Shown: positions 27,042-39,939, counted from the stretch's first letter. The stretch: DNA of 64,000 nt from Fasciolopsis buskii (GCA_008360955.1 LUCM01009413.1:132513-196512); one strand, 5' to 3'. Numbers and translations: made by a program. Notes: generated by a model from the letters alone, not told the origin.

Positions 27042-27907
27042 GAAAATTTTGCTAAGACTTTGTTGGTTGCGTATTCATCGCAGGAGGACCCGGTAGGTTG
27101 CACTGTATAGGGATGTCCATGAGGTTGCTCTCAATTACGATGACATGGATTTTTTTCATGAACCTATTAAAAACTGCCTAAACATAACTTCCGCACTAAG
27201 CGCCAGTTCCGGATGCCATTAGTGTAGGGATTTCTGACTGGTCGTTCACTTATCAGCTGGTATATGAAGTCTGTTCAGTTATTTTTACCGATGTATGTCG
27301 GCCGTCGTGGAGACAAAAGATGTCTAGCTGAGCCACAAAGGGAAATAGTCGTCATCTCCTTTTTCCAGTCGTTTTGTAACGCTCTTATGAGGAAAGGGTA
27401 AATTCCTACCCAGGGTTATGCTTTCATTCTGCCAGTTTTGAATCTTGTGAATTGAATTACGTGAACGTTTTCATTAAATTTAACATAATTCGGGTTATTG
27501 GACAACATGATCAATACGATCTCTAAATCCGTAGTCATTATAGCTAAGCCCCACACTGTTCCGTTAAGTCAGTTGAATTAGCGTGCAAACATACACACAC
27601 GCACATGCAGAGAAACAGCAGGCATAGCAGCACTAGGGATGTTAAAACGGTAATAAAGTTGCTGGTAAAAGTACTCATGTCACGTCCAAACGATATGTGG
27701 GGGCATTGAGCATGTGGTACTCAGTAAGGTTGGAATGTACATGAAACGAAGGTCATATAGGTGAATTTTTTCATATGCTATGGGTGTTGTAGACAGAAAA
27801 TGCAGGTCAGTCTACATGACAGTTTCGAATTAAGTCTGGGTCAACAGACCATTCAATGCAATGATATCACAAACGAGTTTGGTGAGATGTAACTCTCAAC
27901 GCTCTCC

Positions 27908-27923
27908 CACACACACACACACA
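27908..27923 (+). repeat. CA microsatellite
   Basis: Short perfect ACACACACACACACA run. Confidence 0.85.
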
Positions 27924-27978
27924 GACACCGTCACACTTTCACTTACCATGAGGACTCATCCAACATCTGCAACACCAG

Positions 27979-28010
27979 GATGATGATGATGATGAGGAGG
28001 ATGATGATGT
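27979..28010 (+). repeat. GAT/GAG microsatellite
   Basis: GATGATGATGATGATGAGGA followed by further GAT units. No LINE end precedes it. Confidence 0.9.
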
Positions 28011-29159
28011 CAGATGAAGAAGGGTCAAACTAGCAAGCGTCGACTAAATAAGGTAGTGTATCTAAAATAAAAACTGGTTTGCATATCTGTACCATCTAAG
28101 AGGGACGGGAATAAATAACAGACCGAGGATTTGATAAGCTCAGTATATCTCGGACGGATATGGCTTATTTGTTCATTTATACACGTCTGACCAAGACAGC
28201 TTTAGCAAATTGGTCGTGAAGGGAAGAACCTCTTTTAGGGAAATCTGGTTAGTGGAACGATCATTTTTCGTTTCCTTTCCTCCATCTGGTGGATACTGAG
28301 CTTAATCACTACGTCATCATGTTAGATGTTTTCAGCCCACAGGAGCGGATAACAATGGTTGGTCTGAATAAAACTTTGTAGAAACAGAAGTGACGTTCAC
28401 CATGTGTCATCAAAGGCTGTTTCAGATTGGATGGAAACACCAAGCAATGCTTGGTATCACCCTAGACTGCGCAATCTAAGACAACAAGGCGGCCACGGCA
28501 GGTATATTTATTTACCCTGGGCGAAACACTACTGGAGAATTGTCTTTGGACAGTTGACCATCGCGGAATGTTGGCTTTTCATCTTGGTGAATTACCACAA
28601 TTCTGATCGGTTAGTTGCAGTTGCATGTCTCATTGAAGCTATACCGAACTGTCACTCAGCATGCACGTAGACTTGTCATAGGTTACTTCAAAAGGCACAC
28701 CTAAAGTCTGCTGGTTCCCCGGGGGTAACAGTCCACAATCAATAAGGCTTTTTGATCTGCGTGTAGTCACGGGACATTTCGGTTCGTTCCTTAAGTGCAG
28801 CCCTAACTGACTCTTGTTCATCTCCCAGAGAATCCGTTTACTGCGCTGTGGTCAAAAGTAAAGTTCAATCGCACCATGCGGCTTATCTGATCGTCAAATA
28901 GGTGTCAACGTCCGTTAGCATCTTGGAATTCGTTCCAAAGACAACATATGACTCCGTGACTGTAAATCCTGTAAAAGTCACCAATTTATTAGATTATCGA
29001 CTAAAAGTGGTAGGCAAGAGGCTTTGTCATGAACTTTCTTATGTCTTGCATTTGTTCAGATGAATATGTGAAGTTCTATTAGAATCACATGCAATGCACA
29101 ACCCTTGCACCACATTGGACACTAGTGAATGGAAAAGTAAAGAAATAAGGTTCTTTTTA

Positions 29160-29345
29160 ATTGCATTTATCTATTATACGGGAAATGTGCTACCCAACTG
29201 GTGGTGGGCCGCTGCCATGGAGCAGCAATCAAACGAGAAAAAGTGGCCGTAGTGGGAAGTTTCGAACCTACAATGTTCATCTTCAAAAGTCCCAACCATT
29301 TGGCCCTGACTACCACAAAGGGAACGATGAAACGATTTAAAAAAA
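29160..29345 (-). mobile_element. tRNA-headed SINE
   Basis: On the minus strand an A-box-like segment (TAGTCAGGGCCAAATGGTTG) is followed by GGTTCGAAACT at 29268-29258, a B box close to the GGTTCGANTCC consensus. A GC-rich body and an AT-rich 3' end follow near 29170. The layout matches the better-preserved SINEs at 51369 and 59590, though the 3' tail is poorly conserved. Confidence 0.5.
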
Positions 29346-29562
29346 TGCGATGACTGCAAACTGTTTTTCGGAATAACAACACCTCACTTCAACTATTGAA
29401 ATTGGAAACAAATCAACAACACGTCAAGGACCAAAAGACTGGTTGAATCCAGTCAGCATTCCATACAACAGGCAGAAATCACGTGTAGTGCGAAGGATAC
29501 CGAGCACCTCCTTCGTGCACGCATTCTTTCGAATAGCCGGGATATTGTAGAATCAACTATAG

Positions 29563-29724
29563 ACGGGCAGGGAATTTTTAACGCAAAGATATAACAATCA
29601 CGTTTATAAAATCGGTTGTAAAGTTTGCAGTGCTGAATATATTGGAAGAATATCTAGGCAGTTGAGTATTAGAAAGCATTGGCAAAACAGAAAGGGAAGA
29701 ATTGAAATCGATAAGTCTTACTGA
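29563..29724 (+). mobile_element. Penelope-like element relic, GIY-YIG endonuclease
   Basis: A 53-codon frame between stops at 29560 and 29722 contains HVYKIGCKVC, then SAEYIGRISRQLSIRKH. This is the signature of the GIY-YIG endonuclease at the C-terminus of Penelope-like retroelements: VYKI.C..C....YIG.T.R.L..R..EH, with a CxxC zinc-type pair between the two halves. The usual Thr after YIG(R) is replaced by Ile-Ser, and the motif Arg and His positions are kept. The frame stops soon after the motif, and no RT core was recognised upstream, so it is a fragment. Penelope-like elements are known to carry minimal hammerhead ribozymes, which makes it relevant to the motif at 60.1 kb. Confidence 0.7.
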
Positions 29725-31529
29725 ACTCAACTAGGTTCAGAAATGACTCTGCTTCACAAATGAAGGACATACTAGGGAATAAAATGGCGCCAGTATACTC
29801 AAACCTTTCAGTCGTAAACCATAATTGAAAATCTTTACTTTTTGGCCGACCGTAAATAGTTCTGAATGTGATGTTTTTATCCGATACTGGTGAGTTTACT
29901 GTATCTGATTAAATACTGAAGATATTTAGTAAGTCATTGTGATGACGTGTTACCTAATATATGATTATCGCATCGTTTTATCGTGTGGGAAGCTATTTCC
30001 GATAGTGTATACGTATATTTGAGGTAAAAACATTTCCTTACGGCCAAATGCTTTATTCGAAATTATTTTTTAGAGGCATTTAAATTGTTAAATATACCGA
30101 AGAATACTCTTTATCACGGTTAGACCTAACCACATCGGAGAGCTACTATACGGCGGTAACATTTACGCGATAGATATTTGCCCCGCGTTGATCTCGTTCC
30201 CACTTTAACTCAACATTCCGATAGGCTCAGTGCCACGTTTGCAGCGCGAAGGGAAATCAGTTAGTTTGGAGATGAAAGTTGGAATTAAGAAGAACCATAC
30301 GTGATCGCAGTGCTTCAGATGCCCAACCGATTCGGATGGTACCGGAGGTGAACATGGTGTTGTCGAAAAAATTAATTCGGATTAAATGTTTTACTTACTT
30401 TCTAGGTTGCCCCATGTTAGACAGTGAACAAATCTGATGGGGTACAGAAATAATAAATTGTTTAATCATATAAGTAAATTGTTAGCCTATACGGCAGTGT
30501 GAAATCTGGAACACTATCCCACGTATGAATATGGAATCGAAAAGAAAACAACCCTCCTTCCTTCTTATCAGCCCACTTTTTCTCAACAATTTTACACTCC
30601 ATCACGGTTATTGTCAAAGATATTTTTTGAGTGTCAACTAATAGGAACGTCGATAAAGGTTTATCCTGAATATATGTGTGAAGGTAAATCACAGGACGCC
30701 TAACTGAAGAATTTGCACTCTGGAAGTAATGAAGCGAGAGTGTCAAAATGCCAATACCAATGTGTTGAATCCATGCGAGTCCAAAGTACATAAGGTACAA
30801 ATTTTGAATAGCCGCAGTTACGGAAGTGATTCCATGAGAAATCACCTGATAACGAAGTTATTTGGTCCATGTTTAACCTTGGTCATTGACAAATAGGCCC
30901 CTTACCAATCATTGCTTGCCTCGAATCCTTTAGATATGTGGTTTCTTCATATAAATACATATATATATATATAGAGAGAGAGAAAAAGCAAGAAAGAAAC
31001 AAAAGGAAGGGAGAAGGGAGGGAGGGAATGGAAGGGCAGAGCTGAAAGTAAGCGATAACAAGCAAAATACCACATGAATGCTTTACAGGTACCGCAGAAA
31101 CCTGTGAAGCATTGTGGTACGGAAACGGAAGCGGCACGGGTAAAGTCGTTAATGATGCTACTCATGAATATCACCTCAGAGTCTTTGTAACGTTTCCTGG
31201 GTCAATAAGTGTACCGTCAAAGGTGGCAAAATGTTGTTCATGGAACAATAATAACTTTTGTTCTGAGCTCACCAAAAGTTCACTATTGATCGTCCATTTA
31301 AAATAACCAGTTAAGGTTATGAACAAAGAGGGTTGAACAACAACGGGGACTTGAAGTTATTTAGGGTGAGTGATTTTCTGATGTGTTATCCAGGATTACT
31401 CATAGGGATTTGCTCCTGGTTGGAGCAATTTGAGGGACTGCGCCCTTTACGCTCGTAAACGCTGTCGGTTATTTCTTCGCACAGTGTTTGACCTTAAATG
31501 TCGTCAACTAATTGGGGCAAGACACTGAC
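29725..31529. other. No recognisable gene; one hydrophobic open frame
   Basis: A 127-codon minus-strand frame (30845-30462) starts at an ATG and has two hydrophobic stretches in its first 50 residues. No family was recognised. A purine-rich tract at 30956-31045 is listed separately. Confidence 0.35.
30956..31045 (+). repeat. AT run followed by purine-rich tract
   Basis: About 16 bases of AT alternate, then GAGAGAGAGA and a run of about 65 bases that is almost all A or G (AAGGAAGGGAGAAGGGAGGG). It explains the Ser/Phe/Leu-rich minus-strand frames here. Confidence 0.9.
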
Positions 31530-31640
31530 ATGTATTAGGTAGCCAATCACCAGTCATTCACTTTAGGTTCAGATCCCACGTCAAGGCTCTATGGCGATGC
31601 AGTTGGGCAAGTGATTTCGTCCAAGACGCAAGGAATTCCC
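31530..31640 (+). mobile_element. Possible tRNA-headed SINE relic
   Basis: TAGGTAGCCAATCACCAG resembles an A box and is followed, at tRNA-like spacing, by GGTTCAGATCC, a good B box. The body and tail cannot be matched to the other copies, so this is tentative. Confidence 0.3.
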
Positions 31641-33702
31641 GTATGATTATCGTAAGGTCTTTAACAAATCTGTTTCGTTGATATTCCAAGCTAAGATATT
31701 TCTCTAATCAATGAGAAGTGTTCAGTTTAAGGTAAGAAACAACGTTGCTTAACGTTGGGATAACGAAAAAAGTCGCATGGGCAGAATGACACACCCGTAC
31801 GGAACGCGTCCCCCATAAACCCGGAGATAAACAGACTAAAGAAGCCGGTCAGATACTAATGGGTATATTTTATCAAGGATAATGAGACTTGGTACGTTTT
31901 GCATCCCACACTGAATAATACCAACTGTGCTTCACTAAAATCGGCAACCTTTGTTCGGTACATCCTCATAGCTTAGAGAGAAATGACAATGTTGTGAATG
32001 TTATAATGTTGATAACGCTGCACCATTGGTAAATGATATAATTCGCGAAATATCTCGGTTACCACAGGTAATCTTCCACAAGGCAGTTCTTTCCTTCACA
32101 TCAATGACTAGAGTCCCATAGTCTGGCCAAATATCAGTTACTAACAAGCAACAGTGGTCAATAAATGAAAAACCTTTTATTCCCCCAGTTAATTCAACAT
32201 AATCAGTTGATTTTTGTAAAGTTGAAAACAACATGCTCAATAGATGTGCACAGATTTCCGGTATCATTATGTAGGGCACCAGTTGATATTTACATTCCTT
32301 GTTCTGTAAACCTTAAGTTGACGTATTCGGTGGTCAGTGGTTGTATCCAAGCTTCTGTTCAAAACCTTATTAAGTAGTGTTAAGTATAACTTATGTTTAT
32401 TTGGTTGCAACTGGATTGTATAGTTGGATAGAAGAACTATGTGGCTTACCGGGCATTAATCGAATTACTTGTTTTTTTCTATTCCAATTGGTGTGAAATG
32501 CTTTTGAATTGCAAGGGAGTAGATGACTATACTTATCCAGTCCAATTCTCTAAGAAATGTCTTGAACACTTTTTGTGGGACTGTTTCAGTGATTTTTTCA
32601 CCTATATCTGTCTGATGTTATTGACTTTGGTGTCACTAGAAACTTCATACTGTAAGGGTAAAGTGATATTAAAATGGCATCCATGATGTACTTTTGCTGT
32701 AATTGGAAAGAAATCTGTATGAATACCGAATCTATTTGCCTTTGAAAAAATCTATTTAGTCCCAGATGGTGAACCGGTTGTCAGAATTCGGCATACTTCG
32801 AGGGCACTTAGAGCGATTTTACAGTTAGAAAAAGTCCCAAAATTTTAACAAATTAGTGAAAAAGAAAAGAACAATGTTCATTTATCTTGCTTGTCGGTGT
32901 CTCCCTTTGCCGTTCAGATGGTAAGCTAGTTAAGAAATAGGATATCTTATACGTGTTTACCAATCTTTAATGTTTCGAATTTGACAGCTCATAGATCGAG
33001 TAACCGGTATAATCCCCACACCCAGTTCACAGAACATCTGTTCATCTAGGATGTACACACGAGTCATCAGGACAATTCGGTGAGTTGAACTCAGTGGAAA
33101 AAAACAGGCATATGGCTTACTTGGTGTCGTGTTTGGTACGGGCAATCCCGAAACTACCGTTTCAATCACCGCCTCCACCTCAAGGGCTGGACACCCATAA
33201 ATGGATGAATGTGATGTGTTCCGGAAATCCTCACTCCCATCGAAGCAAACTGTGCAGACAAAGTAGCACAGCTATACTAGCCTGTCTATCAGCATCGGCG
33301 TATGAGGCACGTCCCAAAGTCGCCTGTCTCAGCGATAGAGGGGATGTGCAAAATCTGGAGCGATCATTTGGGCCGTGCAGTCATCGGGAGGACATTCGCG
33401 GCAAATGATTTCCGCAGAATACAAACTGAGTGAATAAAATGTAAGGAAAAAGCTAAACGTGGAGATCCACCAAAAATGACATCACATGGACAACGAAGTC
33501 AAAATACCGACACACTTGTTTCGACCCCGTCGTTGAATACATGATGAGCTTTATAGTTCCATACGAAAACTCTGCCAGTCCTCCTGATGCTACTGTTTCC
33601 TTTCCATTCAGACCGCAACTAGCAACACGATAGGGACCTTCATGCGATTGATACGATTTTACCCAGATTGAAATATCCTTGGTTGGGTTCAACTTGTGAA
33701 TT
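31641..33702. other. No recognisable gene; AT-rich
   Basis: The part from 32161 to 32700 is AT-rich and CpG-poor. Frames are below 110 codons and show no domain. Confidence 0.4.
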
Positions 33703-33763
33703 ATACACACGTACGCACACACACACACACACACAAATATATATATATATATGTATGTATGTA
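33703..33763 (+). repeat. Compound microsatellite CA - TA - GTAT
   Basis: An ACACAC run, then ATATAT, then ATGTATGTATGT. It inflates two overlapping minus-strand frames, which I do not regard as genes. Confidence 0.95.
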
Positions 33764-33864
33764 ATGTTGCCAATGCAAGAACATATAAATAGAGTTTCAC
33801 AGAAATTAGACAGGAGAAGTAATAATAATAAATACAATAGTAATAACACTGCAAACTGTGGCAT

Positions 33865-34346
33865 TGTGCACCCTTCCGTGTGCGGAGAGCCGGAGGACAT
33901 GGCAGCGCCACAAGTGTGGTAGGTTCACGAAAGTTGTGATGTATGATCAGATTCCCGAGGCGAGAAGTACCTCGGATTTTGAAGGTGCAAAGCGCATATT
34001 GTATCCGGATAGTTCAATCGCCAAGCGGTCCAACGGGCGTTTTAGCGACTGTGCATGGTTTCCCAGGCAGTCGATATCATCGGGAGGAGATCAACTCCAC
34101 TGTCTCTAAGACCAGGTAAAGTGTTCTGTAGAACATCGTGCATGACGAATTTGAAAAGAAATGGGGATATATGGCAACCTTGTTTTACTGTACTGGAGAC
34201 GACGAAGGATGATGCAAACTGGCCATATACCCTAACCCGATCTGACGTATAAGGTAGATTTCTTTGATAATTGACACATGCTGCTTAGGTGCTCTATTTC
34301 TCAAATACAGTACCATAATTCAGACTTCTCAACAGAGTCAAAGTCT
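33865..34346 (-). mobile_element. RTE/CR1-like LINE relic with internal deletion
   Basis: Read from 34346 downward, the pieces come in the right order. DFDSVEKSELW is RT motif A. RVRVYGQFASSFVVSSTVKQ, then GCHISPFLFKFVMHDVL, is motif B. PDDIDCLGN stands where motif C ([YF]xDD) should be, with the first residues lost. LDRLAIELSGYNMRFAPSKS is the following thumb-side block. LWRCHVLRLSAHGR matches the far C-terminal LRWLGHVLRMPAH block. About 100-200 codons normally separate the last two, so the interior has been deleted. Frame changes are present and the copy cannot be active. Bases 34162-34252 are identical to 1-91. Confidence 0.8.
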
Positions 34347-36469
34347 GTTTAATAACTCGACACACTGGGTTTTCGCATGTAAACCGGTGCTCTAAAGTCT
34401 CTCAGAGTGTGAAGATTTGATTGAATCATCCACGACCAGTGCGATTCCCGGGCTGTTTTCTCCAAGTGTGCCGTTGGCGCTTTTTGTGCAATTTGCGAAG
34501 AATGGCGGACGCGAGGAGCCTTGGCGCTATTGGGATTAGGCAAAAACCCCTATGGGTACCGCAGCCACTATACAAGCCCTTTTTGAAGATGGGGTCAGGA
34601 ATCAGCTTCTCTTACGATGAACGGGCTCTCTCAGATGGCTAGACATCCGAGTACAAAGCTGAAGTTCTGTGACCGGTTCCATTCCCCCACACGTGGCTGA
34701 AGCTTTTTTTAAACCGAACCTGGTTACATTAGGAAGTCAGATAGCCAACTGAAACAAACTTGCGCTATCCAGTCTCTCTAAACCGTTCTGTGACTTGAAA
34801 AGTAAACGTGGATTTTTGAGAGCTCAGTGCACCTAGAGAAGGGGGCTAAATGAACACGGTCTAAACATTACATTCCTCTCTTTTGCCCCAAGATGTTCTC
34901 TCGTCCTAACACGACTAAAGCCTAAACATGACTCATCCGCGTTGTCATTTAAATTCGAGAGTCGCTAGATGTCTACTTAGCCCATTGCTCTTCCTTATTC
35001 ATGCAACACAATTGAAGGCTAGTTGATCGATCGTTAATCTATCTATACCCCCGTCAGTCAGGAGAAAGGCCATCACGACTGCCAGTACATCTTTTTCATG
35101 TGCAAAGATGGAGAGAGCCGTTTTTATGTTCCCAGATGGTTCGTCCACTTGTTAACTAGTAAAAACGAAAGCGTTTCAGTTTATCCAAACTCAAATAGGT
35201 GAACCAAAAGCGAAGAATCTGTGACGATATTCATCTCATCGTTGTAACGGAGCAAAGAACATGAGAGAACGTGAACCGAAGAGAGAAGAGTGAGTGATAT
35301 GTAACCACTTCCACATTACAACACTAGATCCAGTACGGAGCGCGTATCATTTTTTGTTCAGTGATCCTATGGATTTCCTGTTTCCGTTGATCATTTACTC
35401 TTTACCTTTCTAGATCACGGAATCTGTCAAACCAGTGACAAATTAATTTGCCATTTAATTCTTGCTAAGTATCTCATTTTATCCTCAGTGCTGTCTGTCA
35501 GGAGGTAATCATAAACATTGCTTACGTGAAATCCACAATCAGACTGACAATGAAATCGAACTGCTCACAAGGATGTATGGATCGACACGGCGCAATCTCT
35601 CAGTGTAATAATAACCCGCAAGAAAGTGATTTCGATTCGATAAGACGGAAACACTTCGTGTAATTTGTCTGATCACATTTGAAGTTCACCGTATAACACG
35701 CGAAAAATAGAATTGTCCATGCTATGTAGTGTCCGGAACAGATTTCCCAGTGGAATAGATTACGTGTGACAAAAATAGGGAGCATTCATAACGCTCGATA
35801 TTGGAAATCATGTTCATTATTAGAACAATCTACTGGAAGTGATTCATCACCATGCAAAATAGTGTGACAATTCGAAACCGCATCTCATCCGTTTTGTTTG
35901 AGATTGTTTGAATGAAGATATGCTCATTTCTGTTTTGTTGCGGTTATTAGTAAAAACGAACAATTATTGTAATTACATTGGCAATAGTGGTCAATGACTC
36001 AGCAATCACCAGTGAAATGATTTTTCGCAAAATCTTTAACCTGATGATGATAAAATGTAGTACAATGAAATAAAACAGTATAATACGATGAGATGTAATA
36101 CGGTAATGCACTGATAATGTCACCTCGACCGGCAATGCAATGTTTGAGACCTAAACACCGAGCTCAGCGATCAGAACCCCAAGACAATGCGACATTTTAT
36201 ACAGAAGTGCCCTTGTAACCGAAACTGTTAAGTTTGAGCAGGTCTCGCACGCGGCTTCTTGAAATTCCATCTGTTTTAGACGAACTACTCGGACAGCCAT
36301 GTGTTAGCTCTTCATGCTCAGTCGCATCATTAGTTGCATGACAGTTGGTTTAACTGATCATTAAATGTTCAATTAGAAATGATGACTACAAATAACGGAT
36401 TGTGGTTGGTGCTGAGTGAGTGACCAACAGACCGCGAATATTCATCAGTTTATGTAGCTTGAGAAAGAA
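34347..36469. other. No recognisable gene
   Basis: Frames below 75 codons and no repeats recognised. Confidence 0.4.
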
Positions 36470-36470
36470 G

Positions 36471-36502
<32 letters not shown>
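36470..36502 (+). repeat. TA microsatellite
   Basis: TATATA run with one TTTA interruption. Confidence 0.95.
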
Positions 36503-36645
36503 GCGACTTGTCATCTCAAATCCGTCATTCAGCCGGCTGTTCCACTCCCGAGATTTGTTTTTTTCTACTTGTACCCAAGTAAGCAAACTGTGTGCAGCTG
36601 AATTCTCATACTGGATGACTCATCCTTGCCTCGTAAGTTCGCTGT

Positions 36646-36882
36646 ATGCACACGTTTCGACAGAAGTTCACTATTCAGGATTGCGAAAATTCCCGCCTGT
36701 CTTTTGTACGCGTGGCCAAGGTCATCCCCATTGAGCACGAGCCCGCTCGTGATCTTCGTTCAGTCACGAGTAAACGCTCTTCTACCCCCATTAAAATATC
36801 AACGGTTTTGTGCAGTTTCGTTGACCGAGTCTGTGCGGTTTGTTTGTGTTTGTGTGAAGTTAACAAGTTTGTACACGACTGA
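36646..36882 (+). CDS. Weak candidate coding exon, 78 codons
   Basis: The frame starts at an ATG 10 bases after an in-frame stop. It encodes a mixed, protein-like sequence (VRVAKVIPIEHEPARDLRS is typical), with G/C preferred at many third positions. The reading becomes Cys-rich and less protein-like after about residue 55, so a donor splice site may lie before the printed stop. No domain was recognised, there are no neighbours to support it, and a second frame overlaps it. This may be a chance frame. Confidence 0.15.
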   Translation: MHTFRQKFTIQDCENSRLSFVRVAKVIPIEHEPARDLRSVTSKRSSTPIKISTVLCSFVDRVCAVCLCLCEVNKFVHD

Positions 36883-37074
36883 AGGTCTATTGATACTGGG
36901 GTGAGGGAGTTAGGGATAAAAGGATCTCAAGGTGTGACTGATGGAACATTTCTGTCACTGTGCTGACAGTGTCAGCATACTGATGAAATGCGACTCTAAT
37001 CTGTTGCAGATAGTGAAAAAACGATAATTGCGTGTTGTTTCGTTTACTATTGGTCCAACAGGCGCACCATTTTT

Positions 37075-37202
37075 CTGCAAGATAGACGCACCCAATGAAA
37101 TGTTACCAAGTAGGTAATAGACGAAAGGTGGCAGGATATGAACCCGTGAAATTCACATTGGAAAGGCACGACAGAGACCGTTTGACAACCTCAGGCAATC
37201 GG
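37075..37202 (-). mobile_element. tRNA-headed SINE
   Basis: The minus strand carries GAGGTTGTCAAACGGTCT (A-box region) and GGTTCATATCC (B box, 37144-37134) at tRNA spacing. A body ending GAAAAATGGTGCGCC follows, close to the GAAAAATGGTGTGCA of the 59.4 kb copy. The A/T-rich 3' tail is degraded. Confidence 0.5.
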
Positions 37203-39939
37203 TACATATGCAGCGAACAATAGTTCAAGTGAAGCGGATACAGATCAAGCGGATGCTGTTAGTTAATACCGAAAGCACTATGGGCATGTGAAGTTGACGG
37301 AAGGTAGTTTGTTGTTCCGGTGTAGAAAACGCGTGCGACGGAGATAAGGCATCGGCTAAACTAATGTGTGTAAGTGGACTTGGAAAATCAACCTGCTGTT
37401 CATTTGGCACAGTATGGTGTATGCCAGGTATTCATCAATGAAAAAACATTTTTGCAAACATGGATAAAAGCCTTCATGCGGCTGAGGTCATTGGTCAAGA
37501 ACCATTTCACCAATACTATTATACCATCATATTTGATTGAGTTTTTTTAAATAAGGTCCACTGTGGTACTCAGAACCACTGATTAACATGTTACGCTGTC
37601 ATCCACAGTTCTGATTTCAAACAATGACAGAAATCTTTGTTAGTTAGAACATGTCAACTATTACAAAATACCCAGCAGATTCTCTGATCATTGATCTTGG
37701 ACAGTATGGCTGTCCAGTGCGAATTGGGTGACTGGACATATGGTGTTTGGAAATCATGACCTCAATAATCAGCAATGACTAATCTAGTCGCAACAGTAAT
37801 AATAACAATACTAACAATAGCAATTGTAGAATGAGTTGACCTTCGAAATACTTAAAGAATTCGCTGATTTATTTTGTGAAAGTTATGGAATAAAATTTAC
37901 AGTCGAAGTATCACTCGAACGATAAAAAGGTTGCAAATGAAATACTCGTATCTATTTTCGGTTGTGTCAGAAATGGCGCGATTGAAATTTGTCAGGGTCA
38001 GAGCGAATTCCACTCAGAATTCTTTTCAGTCGTTTTGTTTACAGACCGAGGGATGTACCAGACAGTAACAATCCAGGCTACCAAACAGAGAAAGGCGAAT
38101 AAGATTATAGGCAGTGAACTGGCTGATCAGCAACTCATGTGGACTTGGTACCTAAGGGATTTCATTGGTTTTCCTAATCTTTACAAGGGGCCTAATAATA
38201 TGCGACAAAACATTGATGCCGCTTGATGCACAAGTTCAGAAAGAGACCAAATTTTTCCGTACACTTTTGCACAGTATTCAGCGAGTCGCTCCGATTTGTT
38301 CGTTTTCATTAAGATACTTCTAGAAGATCGTCTTCACGAGATCTCTGATTACGGCTGTTTGCATCCTAAGGTGAATAATAGCAACTTTTGTTGAGCTTCT
38401 CCGACTAGAGCAGACGTGATTTTCTCCTAGCGCCCAGTGGGTAACAATGCATGAAGTATGCTATCCAATTTCCTTCCCCATTTCTCTTTCTCCCTCCTTC
38501 TCACGAGAAAGAAAAACGAAATGCTCAGCCTAGGCATTAAGACAGAAACAGATTTAGTGGGTCTTAGAGGCGCCAGAACTATTCTTTTATGTTCAGCGGG
38601 CCAGTGAAAATGAACAAACACCGCGTCTTTTGTCTGCACCAGTTTGAGCTGGTGCCATTGGGTAGCACGAAAATATGTGCCCAAACCTATATACCTGTGC
38701 CTCTGCACGTGCAGAAATACGTAGTCCCAAGTGAGGGCCATCAACGAACCCCGTGGTGTCACAAACTATGTCTATTCATAGTTTAGATGTACGGTATGAA
38801 CCACGTGATACGAATGTAGGGCTAACGCACACACCCATTGTGAATGGCATTCAGCCGGGGTGAGGAGCAATCCAGCATTGAAAATGGCATCACGCTTGGA
38901 CGATTTCTTTGCAGGTGCATTGCGAGCGGCGAGACATCTTAGTGTTCGTTTATTTTTATCTCAGTCAATCCAGTTTTTCAAGGGACGTGTCATTTCAAAT
39001 TGCGGTCTCCCGGACGAATCTAGGGTTTTCTACAAATACACGTCCCTCCACCTACACATTTTGCCTTAATTCAAGTGACCTGTGTCAGTTTTCAGTCTGA
39101 TCGTTGTCAAATTGCACACGGATACAAAAATAGTGGGGATTAGAAATTAAAAAGAGGGAGGAGTCGTTGAGCCACGGCGTCTAGTGCATGTAGTCCACGT
39201 AATTACAAAAAGGCGACGAAATGCACCTGAATCGCGAAGCATTTCAAGACAGTTGCAACAGTTCATCATTGCTTGCGTCCAGTATTTCCCTTTCTCACTA
39301 AACCATTTAAAACAATTTGGCACTTCAAACCAAACACAGAGATAGATTAAAAGAGTCTAATATTCGTTTACTAGATGAATTGCAAGCAAAAGTCAGTCTA
39401 CTTGGACACGGTCATCACCTGGTTGGTTTCGAACTGTTCTCTTGGTCTATCAGCAAAGAAAATCCAAGGCACACGGTTTACATAGGTCGTGTGCTTTGCT
39501 GCTTTTGCTTTATGTAATTCCGTTGTGATTTTAACTTGGCTAGATCGAATTCCCATTTCTGTGCATTGGAATTACCGCTGATTTGATGCTTAGTGCACTA
39601 ATCACTGATTTTGATAAATCCACGCCTGTCCCATAGCAATATATGACCGTTACCCATCATTTACAATTAACCACACGGAGCGATAGAAATAATAAACAGT
39701 AACCACTTTTGTTATTCCAGCTCTCAATAACGACCTGTGTGATCATGGTCGCAGCCCCTTAACTTCCCCATGTTCGATTCGCTAGTCTGAGATTTGATCT
39801 CTGCTTTCGAATCCGACTGAAAGTCTGACCCGACTTGACCTAACACGGATCTCATGACCTAGTTAGCAGACATGGTTTCCACTGCTGGATGGCATAGAAG
39901 CTCGACGCACGGCGTGCAATATTAATCCTCTAGAAACAG
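37203..39939. other. No recognisable gene
   Basis: A 111-codon minus-strand frame (38762-38427) lacks any motif. Nothing else was seen. Confidence 0.4.

Larger units (their letters stand above)
27042..29159. other. No recognisable gene; CA and GAT tracts inside
   Basis: Frames are below 90 codons. Simple repeats are listed separately. Confidence 0.4.

Noticed and set aside
33453..33922. Minus-strand frames of 152 and 86 codons and a plus-strand frame with Thr-His repeats
   Set aside because: They are carried through a compound CA/TA microsatellite, and the flanks belong to a retrotransposon relic.
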